NCBI RefSeq assembly: GCF_900187995.1
Contig: NZ_FZNZ01000014.1
Span: forward strand, 26,453 to 90,452
DNA from: Prevotella jejuni
GTDB taxonomy: Bacteria > Bacteroidota > Bacteroidia > Bacteroidales > Bacteroidaceae
Length of the DNA stretch: 64,000 nucleotides
Direction: 5' to 3'
Shown here: positions 61,037 through 64,000 of the stretch, piece by piece
Position numbering within the stretch: position 1 is the stretch's first letter
How the letters are laid out: each line of letters opens with the position of its first letter
The notes under the pieces: generated by a model
Told to the model about the DNA's origin: nothing
The model's database searches: none
What the model saw: only the letters and a program-made list of their open reading frames with translations
Made by a program: the position numbers and the translations under genes

Positions 61037-63049
61037 ATGAAAAAGAAGAAATACGACTTAAAAAAGGATGAACGATATCTACGACTCTTAGCTAAATCGT
61101 TCCCAAACATCGCTGAAGCATCTACAGAAATTATCAACCTTGAGGCCATCGCACACCTTCCTAAGGGTACTGAACACTTCCTTGCCGACATTCATGGCGA
61201 GTATCAAGCGTTCCAACACGTACTGAAGAACGCCTCTGGTAACATCAAAAGAAAGGTGAACGAACTCTTCGGTGAGCGACTGAGGAACGTGGAGAAACAA
61301 GAACTATGTACCTTGATTTACTACCCAGCACAGAAGTTAGAGCTTGTTAAAAAGCAAGAGAAAGACATTAAGGATTGGTATCATATCACAATACACCGCC
61401 TCGTTGAGGTTTGTCGTGACGTATCCAGTAAATACACTCGCTCGAAGGTGAGAAAGTCATTACCAGCCGATTTCTCTTACATCATACAAGAGTTACTACA
61501 CGAACACGCCGACGACAAGGATAAAACCGACTATGTGAGTGCTATCATCAAGACGATTATCTCCACCGGACGGGCCGACGACTTTATCATCGCTATATGC
61601 GAGGTTATCCAGCGATTAGTCATCGACCAGCTGCATATCTTGGGTGATATGTACGACAGAGGACCGGGTGCTCACATCGTTATGGACACCTTAAAGAACT
61701 ATCATAACTGGGATATCACGTGGGGTAACCATGACATCCTATGGATGGGAGCGTCTGCAGGTAACGATGCTTGTATCTGTAACGTCATTCGTATTGCCCT
61801 TCGCTATGCTAACATGGCAACTATCGAGGACGGATATGGTATTAATCTTATCCAGTTGGCCACCTTCGCAATGGATGTCTATGGTGACGATCTATGCGAG
61901 GAGTTCATCCCGAAGGTATCAAAAGACAATCCGCTCGACGAGCGTAGCTTGACTCTTACGGCACAAATGCACAAGGCTATCAGTGTTATTCAGTTCAAGA
62001 TTGAGTCGCAGATGATAAGCCGTCACCCGCTTTGGAAGATGGATGACCGCCGCCTCCTCAATGCGATTGACTATAAGAAGGGTACGATTAAACTTGATGG
62101 CAAGGAATATCAGATGCGCTCATGCAACTTCCCTACCATCGACCCGAAGCACCCCGACAAGCTGACTGAGGCAGAACAGGCTCTCATCGACCGCCTTCAT
62201 CAGTCGTTCACGGGTAGTGAGAAGCTACGTAGCCATATCCGCTCTCTGCTCCGTCATGGCTGTATGTATAACATATTCAACCATAACCTTCTCTTCCATG
62301 CATCTATCCCGCTCACCGAAGAAGGGAAACTAAAGGAGGTTGAGATAGAACCGGGTGTGAAACTGAAGGGTAAGGAGTTGCTCTATCAGACAGGTATGAA
62401 GATACGTTCGGCATTCCAGTCTAACAACGACCTACAGACAGAAGAGCAACGACAAGACGCTATTGATTTCTTCCTCTATCTATGGTCAGGACCAGACAGT
62501 CCGCTCTTTGACAAGGCTAAGATGGCCACCTTCGAACGCTATTTTATAGCCGACAAGGAGACACACCACGAGAAGAAAGGATATTACTTTGAGATGCGTG
62601 ACAACGAGGAGATTGTCGACATGATTTTAGACGAGTTCGATGTGCCTCAGCCTAACCGTCATATTATCAACGGTCACATGCCTGTTCATGTCGTCAAGGG
62701 CGAGAACCCTATCAAAGCGAACGGTAAGTTGATGGTCATTGATGGTGGTTTCTCACAGGCTTACCATAAGGAGACGGGTATTGCGGGCTATACATTGGTG
62801 TTCCACTCACGTGGTTTCCAACTCGTACAGCACGAGCCTTTCACCTCAACCGAGGATGCTATCAAACGAGGAACAGACATTGTTTCGACCACACAGATTG
62901 TTGAGATGAACCAACAAAGGCTGCGTGTAGAAGATACCGATAAGGGTACAGAGCTACGCCTACAGATAGAAGCACTCGAGGAACTCCTCTATGCTTATCG
63001 AAGTGGCTTCCTTACGGAGGTAGAAAGAAAGACTCCACAGAAGGTATAA
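61037..63049 (+). CDS. fbp: Fructose-1,6-bisphosphatase class III
   Basis: 670 residues from ATG 61037; a TTG at 61031 overlaps the preceding stop and is less likely. The calcineurin-like phosphatase core is clear: LADIHGEYQAFQHVL, then LGDMYDRGPGAHIVMDTL and TWGNHDILWMGASAG, with the late INGHMPVHVVKGENPIKA. Class III FBPase is the large Mn-dependent form known from Firmicutes and Bacteroidota. It removes the 1-phosphate of fructose 1,6-bisphosphate for gluconeogenesis in the cytoplasm. It ends the run that starts at lysA and is followed by a terminator. Confidence 0.95.
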   Translation: MKKKKYDLKKDERYLRLLAKSFPNIAEASTEIINLEAIAHLPKGTEHFLADIHGEYQAFQHVLKNASGNIKRKVNELFGERLRNVEKQELCTLIYYPAQKLELVKKQEKDIKDWYHITIHRLVEVCRDVSSKYTRSKVRKSLPADFSYIIQELLHEHADDKDKTDYVSAIIKTIISTGRADDFIIAICEVIQRLVIDQLHILGDMYDRGPGAHIVMDTLKNYHNWDITWGNHDILWMGASAGNDACICNVIRIALRYANMATIEDGYGINLIQLATFAMDVYGDDLCEEFIPKVSKDNPLDERSLTLTAQMHKAISVIQFKIESQMISRHPLWKMDDRRLLNAIDYKKGTIKLDGKEYQMRSCNFPTIDPKHPDKLTEAEQALIDRLHQSFTGSEKLRSHIRSLLRHGCMYNIFNHNLLFHASIPLTEEGKLKEVEIEPGVKLKGKELLYQTGMKIRSAFQSNNDLQTEEQRQDAIDFFLYLWSGPDSPLFDKAKMATFERYFIADKETHHEKKGYYFEMRDNEEIVDMILDEFDVPQPNRHIINGHMPVHVVKGENPIKANGKLMVIDGGFSQAYHKETGIAGYTLVFHSRGFQLVQHEPFTSTEDAIKRGTDIVSTTQIVEMNQQRLRVEDTDKGTELRLQIEALEELLYAYRSGFLTEVERKTPQKV

Positions 63050-63056
63050 GACGAAT

Positions 63057-63092
63057 AGAAGGGGCGCACAGTGTGTGTCCCTTCTTCTTTTT
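63057..63092 (+). terminator. Rho-independent terminator after fbp
   Basis: GAAGGGGCGCACA-GTG-TGTGTCCCTTC followed by TTCTTTTT, 8 bp after the stop. Confidence 0.85.
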
Positions 63093-63231
63093 CGTCATCT
63101 TTCTGTATTGCACATTACCTGTCTACATTAGCTAAAAACATTCTTCTAATACCTTGAAAATCAAATCCTAAAATACTAAAAATAGGTGAGCTTGCACCTT
63201 TTGGACTACTGATACGAAGCGTGGGGAGGTT

Positions 63232-63637
63232 TTTCTCTCACGCTGGTGAGGTTTCTCTCTCACAGAATTCACAGATTTAACAGAACCTTTTTGGTGCATG
63301 CGTTTGTTCATTGGAAGTTTTTTCTCTCACAGAGCGCACAGAGTTCACGGAGCTTTTTGGCGCACATTTCGAGCCCACAGAACGCCTCCGGCATACAGAG
63401 AACACAGAGCGTTTCTGCTAAAATTGGCTGTAAGGTTCTGTGAGTTCTGCCGCCCGCAAGGGCTCTGTGAAATGCTGCGTATTCTGTTCTTCTGTGTTAT
63501 TCTGTGAGAAAAAGAATGTTTGAAAGCCGTTGGGGGAGGTTTTTCTCTCACAGAACTCACAGATCTAACAGAACTTTTTGGCGCACATTTCGATTCCACA
63601 GAACGCCTCCGGCATACAGAATTCACAGAACGTTATA
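63232..63637. repeat. MITE-like CACAGA...TCTGTG copies, last one cut by an IS
   Basis: One full copy runs from TTTTTCTCTCACAGAGCGCA (about 63319) to TCTGTGAGAAAAAG (63512), with a partial copy before it at 63232. A second starts at 63541 and reads as in other loci (GGCATACAGAATTCACAGAA, CGTTATA) up to 63637, where it stops abruptly. Open frames here are artefacts. 63093-63231 has no gene. Confidence 0.75.
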
Positions 63638-64000
63638 ACCTGAACTCGGGATAAGAAATGTCTGCAAAAAGTTGGTAATCTCATTATATTTTTGTAACTT
63701 TATGGTTGAAAATCAAACAATTACAATAAACATAACAATGATTACCAAGGACAAAATTACTGAAATTTTCTGTATTGCGGATGATTTCTGCAAGGAATTT
63801 GAGTTAGAAACTGATAAAATAGGTCTCTCTGAAAAGAGTAAAGGGTGTCATCGCCATCGCCAGTGCCGTATGAGTAAATCTGAAATCATGACGATTTTAA
63901 TTTGTTTCCACTTTAATTCCTATCGTAATTTTTATCACTATTATACCTTTTTCGTAAAAGAGCATTTAGCAGATTTATTTCCAAATCAATTGTCTTATAA
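63638..64000 (+). mobile_element. IS982-type insertion sequence, left part
   Basis: The left end is placed at 63638 (ACCTGAACTCGGGATAAG...) because the flanking MITE-like copy follows its siblings up to CGTTATA and then departs. Intact copies go on GCTAAAGGTGGCTG (seen in reverse complement at about 28441-28465). The right end is outside the window. A TATATTTTTG-like promoter lies at about 63688. Confidence 0.75.
63738..64000 (+). CDS. IS982-type transposase, N-terminal part
   Basis: 87 codons are visible and the frame runs off the right edge. It starts MITKDKITEIFCIADDFCKE, then RHRQCRMSKSEIMTILICFH and FNSYRNFYHYYTFFVKEHLA, the arrangement of IS982-family transposases: a short N-terminal helical part before a DDE catalytic domain, which is outside the window. 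No frameshift or stop is present in the visible part, so the copy may be intact. ATG 63738 lies 100 bp from the inferred left end, as expected for an IS of about 1 kb. Confidence 0.85.
   Translation, partial: MITKDKITEIFCIADDFCKEFELETDKIGLSEKSKGCHRHRQCRMSKSEIMTILICFHFNSYRNFYHYYTFFVKEHLADLFPNQLSY

Noticed and set aside
63246..63626. Short frames in both strands with SHRAHRVHGAFW-like text
   Set aside because: They come from the CACAGA repeat, recur at 28430-28621 and 52939-53301 and have no start signals.

Overview
The window looks like a chromosome segment from an oral-type Prevotella or close relative (Bacteroidota, Bacteroidales). The grounds are: Bacteroidota promoters (TTTG, about 20 bp, then TAnnTTTG) upstream of many genes; many small lipoproteins; a type VI secretion cluster of the Bacteroidota-only subtype T6SSiii (TssN and TssR present, TssJ/L/M absent); Bacteroidota-type families (GldB-like, DUF4348-like, DUF4954-like, class III FBPase, class I fumarase); and an IS982-type insertion sequence. 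The species cannot be fixed from sequence alone. I saw no tRNA, rRNA or CRISPR array.

Layout. 1-3.6 kb (-): 5' two thirds of a bacterial alpha-2-macroglobulin gene. 3.7-8.2 kb (-): a tandem family of five paralogues with a Cys cluster, a membrane segment and a carboxypeptidase-regulatory-like domain, plus one truncated copy, in an operon ending with a radical SAM activase-like gene. 9-15.9 kb: GldB-like lipoprotein, glycosyltransferase, mtaB, several small lipoproteins, SemiSWEET. 16-19.4 kb: a UvrD-type helicase with an exonuclease domain inside it, divergent from a separate DEDDh exonuclease. 19.8-27.5 kb: ftsZ plus an unknown partner, pheS, a DUF4348-like lipoprotein, an acetyltransferase, murB and a PhnP-like metallo-hydrolase.

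28.8-43.9 kb holds the T6SSiii core as two divergent operons: tssB-tssC (+), and tssE-orf77-tssF-tssH-tssG-tssN-tssK-two small membrane proteins-tssP-tssR (-). They are separated by about 1.2 kb of repeats. Sheath, baseplate, recycling ATPase and the Bacteroidota membrane complex are all encoded. Hcp, VgrG, PAAR and recognisable effectors or immunity genes are not in the window. No conjugation genes flank the cluster.

44.4-63 kb (+) is housekeeping: hflX, a DUF4954-like beta-helix protein, an M16 peptidase, fumarase, a membrane protein, ftsE, aspartate kinase, lysA, two glycosyltransferase-like genes and class III fbp. An IS982-type element enters at the right edge.

Most intergenic space longer than 300 bp is built from a few dispersed repeats: 22-bp modular arrays with changing internal palindromes; GGTGTTRGGTG-type minisatellites; CCCCTCCTTCGGAGGGG-type GC palindromes; a MITE-like CACAGA...TCTGTG element; and a 9-bp AATAAGSCY tract. 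One GC palindrome now encodes the N-terminus of a protein, and one MITE-like copy is split by the IS at a position that can be read directly.
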